Positions 1-7,374 of a stretch of 35,116 nucleotides of DNA are shown here, one piece after another (position 1 is the first letter of the stretch; each line of letters begins with the position of its first letter). Source of the stretch: Proteiniphilum sp. UBA4084. Lineage in GTDB: Bacteria; Bacteroidota; Bacteroidia; Bacteroidales; Dysgonomonadaceae. Location of the stretch: assembly GCA_002383605.1 (NCBI GenBank), contig DFYK01000036.1:3534-38649 (forward strand). Direction: 5' to 3'. The notes beneath the pieces were generated by a model. It worked only from the letters and a program-made list of their open reading frames with translations. It had not been told where the DNA came from and ran no database searches. The position numbers and the translations under genes are program-made.

Positions 1-417
1 AAGGTAACCAAAGCCGATGCGGTCGTTGCCGAAATGGGCTCTCTGGAGACCTCCAATCACAGGAACATCAACAAGATGATCGTGAATCAGGTGCTGCCTA
101 CCTGTCAGCTGCAAATGGGCATGACCGAGCTGGCACCGGGTAGCGTATGGAATACCATGCCGGCACATGTGCATTCTCGCAGGATGGAAGCCTATTTCTA
201 TTTCGAGGTACCCGCAGATCAGGCTGTCTGCCACTTTATGGGTGAGGTAGACGAAACCCGCCACATCTGGATGAAGGGCGACCAGGCTGTACTTTCACCC
301 GAATGGTCCATACACTCCGCAGCCGCAACCAGCAACTATACCTTTATCTGGGGAATGGCCGGTGAGAACCTCGACTATGGCGATCAGGACTTTTCAAAAA
401 TTGTAGAACTCAAATAA
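1..417 (+). CDS. kduI: 5-keto-4-deoxyuronate isomerase, C-terminal part (5' end outside window)
   Basis: The frame is open from base 1, so this is the 3' part of a gene; about 138 residues remain of a family usually near 280. KduI (EC 5.3.1.17) converts 5-keto-4-deoxyuronate, the product of unsaturated uronate release, into 3-deoxy-D-glycero-2,5-hexodiulosonate in the cytoplasm. The visible part has the family's cupin metal-site region (MPAHVHSRRMEAYFYFEV, with two His and a Glu) and the closing block WSIHSAAATSNYTFIWGMAGENLDYGD, shown here in part only: WSIHS and GMAGENLDYGD. The next gene starts 11 bases after the stop and encodes the following pathway step, which supports the assignment. 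The in-frame ATG at 34 is internal, not a start. Confidence 0.95.
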   Translation, partial: KVTKADAVVAEMGSLETSNHRNINKMIVNQVLPTCQLQMGMTELAPGSVWNTMPAHVHSRRMEAYFYFEVPADQAVCHFMGEVDETRHIWMKGDQAVLSPEWSIHSAAATSNYTFIWGMAGENLDYGDQDFSKIVELK

Positions 418-428
418 AAAGATAGAAA

Positions 429-1220
429 ATGATTAATTTCTCGTTAGAAGGTAAAATTGCGCTCATCACAGGAGCCTCTTATGGCATCGGATTTGCCATC
501 GCCACAGCTTATGCAGAAGCAGGAGCTACCATTGTGTTCAATGATATCAACCAGGCATTGGTGGATAAAGGCTTAGCTGCCTACAAAGAAAAGGGTATCG
601 TTGCTCACGGTTATGTATGTGATGTGACCGATGAGGATGCTGTAAACAAATTCATTGCTCAGGTAACCGAAGAGGTGGGAGTGATTGATATTCTGGTAAA
701 CAATGCCGGTATCATCAAACGAATCCCGATGCATGAGATGACTGCGGCTGAATTCCGTCAGGTGATCGACATCGACCTGAACGGCCCATTTATCGTCTCC
801 AAAGCGGTCATCCCGCACATGATCAAAAAGGGGCATGGTAAAATCATCAACATCTGTTCCATGATGAGTGAACTGGGACGGGAAACCGTGTCAGCTTATG
901 CTGCCGCAAAGGGTGGACTGAAGATGCTCACCAAAAATATCTGTTCCGAATACGGGGAGTACAACATCCAGTGCAATGGAATTGGTCCGGGATATATCGC
1001 CACACCACAAACGGCTCCGCTCAGAGAAATACAACCCGATGGCTCCCGCCACCCGTTCGATTCGTTTATCATCGCCAAGACACCGGCTGCACGCTGGGGA
1101 ACAGCTGAAGACCTGATGGGCCCCGCCGTGTTCCTGGCTTCGGAAGCCTCCGACTTTGTCAACGGACATATCCTATATGTGGATGGCGGAATATTGGCAT
1201 ATATTGGTAAACAACCCTGA
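429..1220 (+). CDS. kduD: KduD-type short-chain dehydrogenase (2-dehydro-3-deoxy-D-gluconate 5-dehydrogenase / gluconate 5-dehydrogenase family)
   Basis: A 263-residue classical SDR. The Rossmann motif TGASYGIG lies near residues 14-21, NNAG near residue 90, and the catalytic YAAAK has Tyr157 and Lys161. The C-terminal part carries the usual family segments GPGYIATPQT and FVNGHILYVDGG. Position directly after kduI and before kdgK and eda argues for the KduD role: NAD(P)H reduction of 3-deoxy-D-glycero-2,5-hexodiulosonate to 2-keto-3-deoxygluconate (KDG). Many Bacteroidales homologues are labelled gluconate 5-dehydrogenase, and sequence alone does not separate the two. It is cytoplasmic, with no signal peptide, and clearly co-transcribed with kduI. 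Confidence 0.88.
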   Translation: MINFSLEGKIALITGASYGIGFAIATAYAEAGATIVFNDINQALVDKGLAAYKEKGIVAHGYVCDVTDEDAVNKFIAQVTEEVGVIDILVNNAGIIKRIPMHEMTAAEFRQVIDIDLNGPFIVSKAVIPHMIKKGHGKIINICSMMSELGRETVSAYAAAKGGLKMLTKNICSEYGEYNIQCNGIGPGYIATPQTAPLREIQPDGSRHPFDSFIIAKTPAARWGTAEDLMGPAVFLASEASDFVNGHILYVDGGILAYIGKQP

Positions 1221-1254
1221 TTTGAGGTTTCATCACATCAATAAATCCAATCTT

Positions 1255-2412
1255 ATGCATACAAGACGTTTGTGTTTCATCTTATTGACCGCCATTCTTG
1301 TCAGTTGTAGCGCATCCAAAAGCAAAGTGACACTGAACATCAGCAACCCGGGGTCAACAGACAGGGAAAATCAGATGGTGGAAGTGGCATGGCGTGACCT
1401 CCAGCAACATCTTTCACTCACTGAAAACCAGACGATCGTCGTAACCGGCAGTTCAGGAGCACAGATTCCTTATCAGCTGGTTACAAACGGTACCGATAGT
1501 CTGGAGACATTGATATTTCCCGTTACCCTGGCTGCCGGAGCTTCCGGAACTTACCAGATTGCAGTCGGAGAACCCGAGACATTCCAGCCGCTCGTATACG
1601 GTCGCCTGGTGCCGGAACGGAAAGATGACTTTACGTGGGAGAACAACCGCACAGCCTTTCGTGTGTATGGTCCGGCATTGAAAGCCACCGGAGAGATCAG
1701 CAACGGAATGGACTTCTGGGCGAAAAAAACGGACTCGCTGATCATCGACAAATGGTATGAGAACGATTTATCGCGTGTAGCCTCTTACCACGAAGATCAC
1801 GGCGAGGGTGTTGATTTCTATAAGGTGGGAAGAACACTCGGACTTGGCATGACAGCGCCTGTCGAACATGATACGCTTTGTCTCGGTCATAACTTCGTGA
1901 CGGCAGAAATATTGGATAACGGTCCGCTTCGCATCACCTTCAAACTCTCCTATGAGCCTTACATGGCAGGTGTACATCAGATTACGGAAACAAGAATCAT
2001 CTCGCTCGATGCATATAGCCTCTTCAATAAAGTGACCAATATATTCGAGACGGATACCACGTTACTGACCGTGGCAACCGGCATCGTAATGCCCGAAGAG
2101 AATCCGGGAGCAAATGCTGCCAGCACAACCTTTGGCGATAACACAGGCATCATTGCCTATGAAACACCAGCCAATGAAGTGAACGGCACCATTTACACCG
2201 CAGCCATTCATCCGGAAGGATTCGGGATTATCAAGGTTTCAAACGGCCACTATCTGGGACTGAATAGCTATCTACCTGGCAACAAATACAGTTATTATGC
2301 CGGAGGGGGCTGGAGTAAAGCCGGATTCGACAGTTTCGATGAATGGAAATCGTTTGTCAAAGAAGCGAAAGCGAATATCGACCTTCCATTGATCGTGGAG
2401 ATTCATAAATAA
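1255..2412 (+). CDS. DUF4861-family lipoprotein of a hexuronate operon
   Basis: A 385-residue protein that I place in the DUF4861 family from its overall pattern (for example EWRD/AWRDLQQ-type start, YHEDHGEGVDFYKVGRTLG, YAGGGWSKAGF). The start at 1255 gives MHTRRLCFILLTAILVSC, a signal peptide with lipobox LVSC and lipid Cys18; the longer frame beginning at 1156 overlaps kduD and would bury the signal, so it was not used. The protein should be anchored in the outer membrane or periplasm. DUF4861 proteins recur beside uronate and pectin/ulvan-type genes in Bacteroidota, but I know of no settled activity to assign. A terminator follows 14 bases after the stop, so it ends the kduI-kduD unit. 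Confidence 0.8.
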   Translation: MHTRRLCFILLTAILVSCSASKSKVTLNISNPGSTDRENQMVEVAWRDLQQHLSLTENQTIVVTGSSGAQIPYQLVTNGTDSLETLIFPVTLAAGASGTYQIAVGEPETFQPLVYGRLVPERKDDFTWENNRTAFRVYGPALKATGEISNGMDFWAKKTDSLIIDKWYENDLSRVASYHEDHGEGVDFYKVGRTLGLGMTAPVEHDTLCLGHNFVTAEILDNGPLRITFKLSYEPYMAGVHQITETRIISLDAYSLFNKVTNIFETDTTLLTVATGIVMPEENPGANAASTTFGDNTGIIAYETPANEVNGTIYTAAIHPEGFGIIKVSNGHYLGLNSYLPGNKYSYYAGGGWSKAGFDSFDEWKSFVKEAKANIDLPLIVEIHK

Positions 2413-2425
2413 AACAAGCAGTACA

Positions 2426-2453
2426 GAAAGATGCTTTGGGCGTCTTTCTTTTT
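2426..2453 (+). terminator. Rho-independent terminator after the DUF4861 gene
   Basis: A nine-pair stem GAAAGATGC / GCGTCTTTC (one G-T pair) closes a five-base loop and is followed directly by TTTTT. It sits between the DUF4861 stop and the kdgK start, so it separates the two halves of the hexuronate cluster or works as partial attenuation. Confidence 0.8.
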
Positions 2454-2472
2454 GATTTATCATTACGAAAAT

Positions 2473-3510
2473 ATGCAGAAAGTAGTCACTTTTGGCGAGA
2501 TCATGTTGCGTCTGGCCACACCCGGATATAAAAGATTTATTCAATCCGACAACCTTACCGCCACCTTCGGCGGAGGAGAGGCCAACGTAGCCGTATCACT
2601 CGCGAACTATGGTATACCGGTCGATTTTGTAACCCGTCTGCCCAAAAATGAGATTGCCGATTGGTGTATCTCCGACCTTCGCAAGTACAATGTAGGCACA
2701 AACCATATCCTCCGCGGCGGGGAACGGGTGGGTATCTATTTCCTCGAAACAGGCGCCGTAGCCCGCCCCTCAAAGGTGGTATACGACCGGGCCAACTCCT
2801 CCATTGCAGAAGTGGGTAAAGGGATGTTCAACTGGCGGGAGATCCTGAAAGATGCCACCTGGTTCCACTGGACAGGCATCACCCCCGCCCTCTCGCAGGG
2901 AGCTGCAGATGCCTGCCTCGAAGCCATTCAAACCGCCAACGAAATGGGAGTGACCGTATCGTGCGACCTCAACTACCGGAAGAACCTCTGGAAATATGGA
3001 AAAAAAGCATCGGAGATCATGCCCGCACTGGTTGAGGGATGCGATGTGATCCTAGGCAATGAGGAAGATGCAGAGAAGGTGTTCGGCATCAAGCCGGAAG
3101 GATTTCAGGTGGAACATACCGGTGGCGAGGTAGATGCAGCTGAATTCGAGTCGGTCTGTACACAGCTGATGCAACGGTTCCCTAGAGCAAAGAAGGTGAT
3201 CATCACCCTGCGTGGATCCATCAATGCCAACCACAACACCTGGGGAGGATGTCTGTATTCCGATAAACTTTATCAATCGAAAAGATACGACATCACCCAT
3301 ATCGTAGACAGAGTGGGCGGTGGCGACTCCTTCATGGGTGGGCTTATCTATGGGTTACTCTCCTATTCAGGCGATGACCAGAAAGCACTGGACTTTGCAG
3401 TGGCTGCATCCTGCCTCAAACACACCATTTATGGCGACTTCAACCTGGTCAACGTATCGGAAGTGGAAACATTGATGAAGGGCGACGGGTCAGGCCGGGT
3501 GGTAAGATGA
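2473..3510 (+). CDS. kdgK: 2-dehydro-3-deoxygluconokinase (KDG kinase)
   Basis: A 345-residue PfkB-family sugar kinase that phosphorylates KDG to KDPG with ATP. The N-terminal VTFGEIMLRLATPG and the GGGEANVAVSLA block are typical of KDG kinases, and the C-terminal anion-hole/catalytic motif RVGGGDSFMGG has the catalytic base at Asp285. The start at 2473 (MQKVVTFGE) was chosen because the upstream ATG at 2431 lies inside the preceding terminator stem and adds 14 residues with no family match. It is cytoplasmic. It is followed after 112 bases by the KDPG aldolase, so the pathway order is kept. The small lid segment and the RVGIYFLETGAVARPSKVVYDR stretch, quoted here only as RVGIYFLETG, match the family. 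Confidence 0.93.
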   Translation: MQKVVTFGEIMLRLATPGYKRFIQSDNLTATFGGGEANVAVSLANYGIPVDFVTRLPKNEIADWCISDLRKYNVGTNHILRGGERVGIYFLETGAVARPSKVVYDRANSSIAEVGKGMFNWREILKDATWFHWTGITPALSQGAADACLEAIQTANEMGVTVSCDLNYRKNLWKYGKKASEIMPALVEGCDVILGNEEDAEKVFGIKPEGFQVEHTGGEVDAAEFESVCTQLMQRFPRAKKVIITLRGSINANHNTWGGCLYSDKLYQSKRYDITHIVDRVGGGDSFMGGLIYGLLSYSGDDQKALDFAVAASCLKHTIYGDFNLVNVSEVETLMKGDGSGRVVR

Positions 3511-3512
3511 GA

Positions 3513-3544
3513 CCAATATGCCAATGAGCCAATGTGGCAATGAG
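3513..3544. repeat. Four-unit tandem array, 8-bp period
   Basis: Directly after the kdgK stop there are four consecutive 8-bp units: ccaatatg, ccaatgag, ccaatgtg, gcaatgag. Units agree at five or more positions. The array is non-coding and has no pairing structure that I can see. Confidence 0.75.
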
Positions 3545-3583
3545 AAAATTAAGTAATGCACAGAATATTAATTATTTAAAAAG

Positions 3584-3618
3584 CTGAACACTGACTGCTG
3601 ACAGCTGATCGCTAAAAA
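3584..3618. repeat. CTGANNN tandem array, 7-bp period
   Basis: Four 7-bp units ctgaaca, ctgactg, ctgacag, ctgatcg and a degenerate fifth (ctaaaaa) end five bases before the eda start codon. The array is in the same intergenic gap as the 8-bp array at 3513-3544. Confidence 0.75.
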
Positions 3619-3622
3619 AAAT

Positions 3623-4297
3623 ATGGCAAAATTTTCCAGACTACACGTATACCAGACAATAGAAAATACAGGCATTGTGCCGGTATTTTATCATGCCGAT
3701 GCCGAAGTGGCAAAAAAAGTGGTGAAGGCATGCTACGAAGGCGGCATCCGCGCTTTCGAATTCACCAACCGGGGCGACTTCGCCCATGAGGTGTTCGCCG
3801 AACTGGTGAAGTGGGCCGACAAAGAGTGTCCTGAGATGATTCTGGGCATCGGCTCCATCGTGGACGCACCCACCGCGGCACTCTACATCCAGCTGGGCGC
3901 CAACTTCGTGGTGGGACCGCTGCTGAATCCCGATATCTTCAAGGTATGTAACCGCAGGCAGATTGCCTATTCACCGGGTTGTGCCACTACCAGTGAGATT
4001 GGACTCGCTCAGGAGCTGGGTGCCGAAATCGTGAAGGTGTTCCCAGGTGGTAACGTGGGAGGTCCCTCCTTCGTGAAAAATATCAAAGGCCCCATGCCCT
4101 GGTCCAGGATCATGGTCACCGGCGGTGTGGAACCCACAGAGGAGAGTCTCTCAGCCTGGTTTAAAGCTGGTGTTACAGCCGTGGGTATGGGATCTAACCT
4201 TTTCCCCAAAGAGGTCCTGAAAAACGGAGCGTGGGATAAGATCACTGAATTATGCCGTAGCAGTCTGTCGATCGTGAAAAATGTACAACGTAAATAA
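3623..4297 (+). CDS. eda: KDPG / KHG aldolase (2-dehydro-3-deoxy-phosphogluconate aldolase)
   Basis: A 224-residue class I aldolase that cleaves KDPG to pyruvate and glyceraldehyde-3-phosphate, the last step of the hexuronate branch. The Schiff-base lysine is Lys138 in EIVKVFPGG and the catalytic Glu is Glu46 in AFEFTNRGD. The phosphate-binding segment VTGGVEPTEES and the closing AVGMGSNLFP are as in the family. Length fits the usual 200-225 residues. The start ATG lies just after the 7-bp repeat array, so translation starts in very repetitive 5' sequence. It is cytoplasmic and ends 21 bases before the MFS transporter gene. Confidence 0.94.
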   Translation: MAKFSRLHVYQTIENTGIVPVFYHADAEVAKKVVKACYEGGIRAFEFTNRGDFAHEVFAELVKWADKECPEMILGIGSIVDAPTAALYIQLGANFVVGPLLNPDIFKVCNRRQIAYSPGCATTSEIGLAQELGAEIVKVFPGGNVGGPSFVKNIKGPMPWSRIMVTGGVEPTEESLSAWFKAGVTAVGMGSNLFPKEVLKNGAWDKITELCRSSLSIVKNVQRK

Positions 4298-4318
4298 ACC
4301 AAATATCAGAAAAAAATC

Positions 4319-5782
4319 ATGAGTAATCTACAACAAGGAAATGCCAAGATGACCAACCAGCGATGGACAATTGTGGTCATGCTGTTTATGGCGACCACGG
4401 TAAACTATCTCGATCGACAGGTACTGTCACTCACCTGGGCCGATTTCATTGCCCCTGAGTTCCATTGGACCAACAGTGATTACGGGACCATCACAGGACT
4501 CTTTTCCATTTTCTATGCTGTCTCGATGCTCTTCGCAGGCAAATTCGTTGACTGGATGGATACCAAAAAAGGGTTCCTCTGGGCGATTGGTATATGGTCG
4601 CTCGGCGCCATCCTGCATGCATTCTGCGGACTGGCTACAGCAGGGATTACTGCTGGAGAATGGACCCTGAGCTTCCAGGGAGCACGCGAAGCGATCGGCA
4701 CAGTCGGTGATGTGTCGATGGTGGTATCGGTCAGTGTCACCCTTTTCGTGTTTGCACGACTGGTGCTTGCTCTGGGTGAGGCCGGTAACTTCCCCGCCGC
4801 CATTAAGGCCACGGCTGAGTATTTTCCAAAGAAAGACAGGGCCTATGCCACCAGCATCTTTAACTCCGGAGCTCAGATTGGTGCCTTGCTGGCGCCCCTT
4901 ACCATCCCTTTCATTGCAAAGGCATGGGGCTGGGAGATGGCCTTCATTGTAATCGGAGCACTCGGCTTTATATGGATGGGATTCTGGGTATTTATCTATC
5001 ACAAACCGGAAAAAAATAAGAAAGTAAATGCCCTCGAGCTGGCCTATATCAACCAGGATGATGCTACCGACGTGACAGAAGGAAGAATAAAGGCTGATGA
5101 GAATGCCGGAAAAAAGGTCTCTTTCAAGAAGGCATTCAAATACAAACAGACCTGGTCATTTGCCGTGGGTAAATTCCTTACCGATGGCGTATGGTGGTTC
5201 CTGCTTTTCTGGATACCGGCATACCTGAGTGCCGTCTACGGGCTTGACTCCACAGAAAGTGCCCCCCACGTATTCGTGGTATATGCCATCTCGATGGTCT
5301 CAGTTTTTGCAGCTGGCTACTTCCCCGCTTACTTTATGAACAAGAAAAAGCTGGATCCCTATCAGGGTCGCATGCGGGCTATGTTGCTCTTTGCCTTCTT
5401 CCCGCTGCTGATCCTGCTGGCACAGCCGCTGGGTAGTGTATCGGTATGGCTCCCGGTGATCATCATCGGTATCGCTGCCGCCGCACACCAGTCCTGGTCG
5501 GCCAATATCTTCACTACCGTGAGTGACATGTTCCCAAAACATGCCGTGGGCACCATCACCGGCATCGGTGGTATGGCCGGCGGTGTGGGCTCGTTCTTTA
5601 TCAATAAGAGCTCGGGTGTACTATTTGACTATGCAGCCAATACAAAAATGAAATTCTTTGGTTATGAAGGAATTGAATCCGGTTATTTTATCATCTTCAT
5701 GTTCTGTGCCATCGCCTACCTGCTGGGATGGACCATTATGAAGTCGCTCGTACCAAAATATCAACTGATTACAGATATGTAA
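4319..5782 (+). CDS. MFS transporter, ExuT-like hexuronate permease (ACS family)
   Basis: A 487-residue inner-membrane permease with about 12 hydrophobic segments. The segment NYLDRQVLSLTW near the first helix and the GKFVDWMDTKKG loop between helices 2 and 3 are characteristic of anion:cation symporters such as ExuT, which import glucuronate and galacturonate with H+. It is longer than E. coli ExuT (about 430-470): there is an extra stretch between helices 3 and 4 (about residues 95-140) and a long hydrophilic loop near residues 225-270. As last gene of the hexuronate cluster it most likely brings uronates or unsaturated uronates into the cytoplasm. The exact substrate is inferred from context. 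Confidence 0.85.
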   Translation: MSNLQQGNAKMTNQRWTIVVMLFMATTVNYLDRQVLSLTWADFIAPEFHWTNSDYGTITGLFSIFYAVSMLFAGKFVDWMDTKKGFLWAIGIWSLGAILHAFCGLATAGITAGEWTLSFQGAREAIGTVGDVSMVVSVSVTLFVFARLVLALGEAGNFPAAIKATAEYFPKKDRAYATSIFNSGAQIGALLAPLTIPFIAKAWGWEMAFIVIGALGFIWMGFWVFIYHKPEKNKKVNALELAYINQDDATDVTEGRIKADENAGKKVSFKKAFKYKQTWSFAVGKFLTDGVWWFLLFWIPAYLSAVYGLDSTESAPHVFVVYAISMVSVFAAGYFPAYFMNKKKLDPYQGRMRAMLLFAFFPLLILLAQPLGSVSVWLPVIIIGIAAAAHQSWSANIFTTVSDMFPKHAVGTITGIGGMAGGVGSFFINKSSGVLFDYAANTKMKFFGYEGIESGYFIIFMFCAIAYLLGWTIMKSLVPKYQLITDM

Positions 5783-5815
5783 TATTTTTCACGTCGAAAT
5801 ATATACAATTTATGT

Positions 5816-5854
5816 GGGTGGTAGAATCATAATCAGGTTCTACCACCCTTTTTA
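5816..5854 (+). terminator. Strong Rho-independent terminator closing the hexuronate cluster
   Basis: An eleven-pair perfect stem GGGTGGTAGAA / TTCTACCACCC with an 11-base loop is followed by TTTTTATT. It lies 33 bases after the MFS stop codon and marks the end of the kdu-kdg-eda transcription unit. Confidence 0.92.
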
Positions 5855-5956
5855 TTGGTTGCCGCAACTTCAAAACTACATGATCTCCCTGTATCAGAAC
5901 ATTATGAGATAACACATATAAATTACAAAAAAATTACATTTTCCAAAAATAAAATA

Positions 5957-5964
5957 TAACTTTG
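5957..5964 (+). promoter_or_regulatory. Putative Bacteroidota -7 box for the AraC regulator gene
   Basis: TAACTTTG fits the TAnnTTTG -7 consensus and is about 90 bases upstream of the regulator's ATG. No good TTTG -33 box is seen 19-21 bases upstream, so the call is tentative. The surrounding 5855-6054 gap is AT-rich and shows nothing else. Confidence 0.4.
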
Positions 5965-6054
5965 TTTGATTCACTTATTTGAGATTATATTTACATTCGC
6001 TGTAGCCCATTTCATAAAAGACTTTTCTTTGTCTTATTGTTTAAATTATAAATC

Positions 6055-6945
6055 ATGAATATAGATACCGGTTATATTATCCGAGAGATCACACCGCTTT
6101 CTGACAAGGATTGTTTTTACATCGTTGACAGAAGAAAAAAAGAGTTCACTTATCCTTTGCACTCTCATGCCGAATTCGAGCTCAATTATATTGAAAATGC
6201 TGCAGGGGTAAGACGTATAGTGGGTGATTCTGTGGAGATAATAGGTAATTATGACCTTACTTTGATCACAGGGGAGCAGCTGGAGCATGTTTGGGAACAT
6301 TACCAATGTAAATCGGACAATATCAGGGAAATTACCATTCAATTCTCATCAGATCTATTTTTTGGGAATCTTATACATAAAAATCAGTTCAACTCTATCC
6401 GGAAAATGCTGGAAAAAGCAAAAAATGGGCTCAGTTTTCCAATGGAGTCTATTATGAAAGTATACAAAATGCTGGATACTTTATCCTCCGAAAAAGAGGG
6501 TTTTATAGCCGTAATCCGGTTTCTTTCCATTTTGTATGAATTATCCCTGTCAGACAACTACAGAACATTGTCAAGTTCATCTTTTGCTCATACAGAAGAC
6601 AGTACCGACAGTCGTCGCGTAGTAAAAATTTATGAATATATTAATGCTCACTACGAAAATCCAATCTCATTGGAAGAACTCGCTGAACTGGTTGGCATGA
6701 CACCGGTCGCTTTAAGCCGGTTCTTTAAATTGAGAACTGGAAAGACAGTAACTGATTACATCATCAATATCAGGTTAGGGCATGCCACGCGGCTGTTGGT
6801 AGATACTACAGATTCGATTGCAGAAATTTGTTACCAATGCGGGTTCAATAATCTTTCTAATTTTAACCGGATTTTCAGGAAAAAAAAGGGTTGTACTCCA
6901 AAAGAATTCAGAGAAAATTATAGAAAAAAGAAAATGATGATTTAA
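6055..6945 (+). CDS. AraC-family transcriptional regulator with N-terminal cupin sensor
   Basis: A 296-residue regulator. The N-terminal half (about residues 15-130) looks like an AraC-type cupin sensor, with the metal/sugar-pocket-like YPLHSHAEFELNYI. The C-terminal ~100 residues carry the double helix-turn-helix: first ISLEELAELVGMTPVALSRFFK, cited here as SLEELAELVGM, and second IAEICYQCGFNNLSNFNRIF, cited as IAEICYQCGFNN, ending with the conserved GCTPKEFRE. It lies directly upstream of the SusC gene and is the only regulator seen in the locus: there is no hybrid two-component system and no ECF sigma/anti-sigma pair. It is therefore the likely local activator, responding to a cytoplasmic sugar; the ligand is unknown. 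Confidence 0.9.
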   Translation: MNIDTGYIIREITPLSDKDCFYIVDRRKKEFTYPLHSHAEFELNYIENAAGVRRIVGDSVEIIGNYDLTLITGEQLEHVWEHYQCKSDNIREITIQFSSDLFFGNLIHKNQFNSIRKMLEKAKNGLSFPMESIMKVYKMLDTLSSEKEGFIAVIRFLSILYELSLSDNYRTLSSSSFAHTEDSTDSRRVVKIYEYINAHYENPISLEELAELVGMTPVALSRFFKLRTGKTVTDYIINIRLGHATRLLVDTTDSIAEICYQCGFNNLSNFNRIFRKKKGCTPKEFRENYRKKKMMI

Positions 6946-7374
6946 TATTAACCTATAAAAATATCAATCTGCTTCCGGAGTTGTAGATATTTCTGTAAAT
7001 ATTAGCTTGAATCAATTACATAAAAAGTATCACTTAAGTAAAACTTAATACCTGCGAACTTACATAAAAGATTATCCTTATTTTCTTTAACCCCTCTCAG
7101 AGATTACGTTTTATGAACAATCGGATATAGCTTATTACTATTAATCATGACTTTTATAACCCTCTTCGTGAATTTTGAACTCTTATTTAAAAAGTAAACG
7201 CATCTAAAGCCAATTTTACATATTTTGTACGGAAAGTATCAAAAAAGGATAAAAAAGCACTTGATGTGTTTGCCGAGTAACAATACTTTTGTACAGTTGA
7301 TTTAGTGTTTATAATTCTTATATCATATTATTTACAAACACTACAGCGCCAAACAAACACTTTAATTTTACACT
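6946..7374. other. 429-bp AT-rich leader between the AraC gene and susC
   Basis: There is no gene here. The stretch holds a good promoter for susC (7261-7291), a roughly 80-base 5' untranslated region, a direct repeat of ACTTAA at 7033-7052, and the 14-mer AAAGTATCAAAAAA at 7233-7246. That 14-mer recurs upstream of the second susC at 33262-33275, and a nine-base core of it is also at 7024-7032. These are candidate regulator-binding sites only. Confidence 0.5.
7261..7291 (+). promoter_or_regulatory. Bacteroidota-type promoter of the first susCD operon
   Basis: A TTG -33 box (7261-7263) is separated by 20 bases from TACTTTTG (7284-7291), which matches the TAnnTTTG -7 consensus. Transcription would begin near 7298, giving a leader of about 77 bases before the susC ATG. 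Confidence 0.62.

Noticed and set aside
3513..3618. Possible CRISPR array
   Set aside because: Units of 7 and 8 bases are directly adjacent with no spacers, and there are no cas genes.
4427..5002. 191-codon open frame on the - strand
   Set aside because: It lies wholly antisense to the MFS transporter, has low-complexity composition and no recognisable domain; the + frame has clear family motifs.
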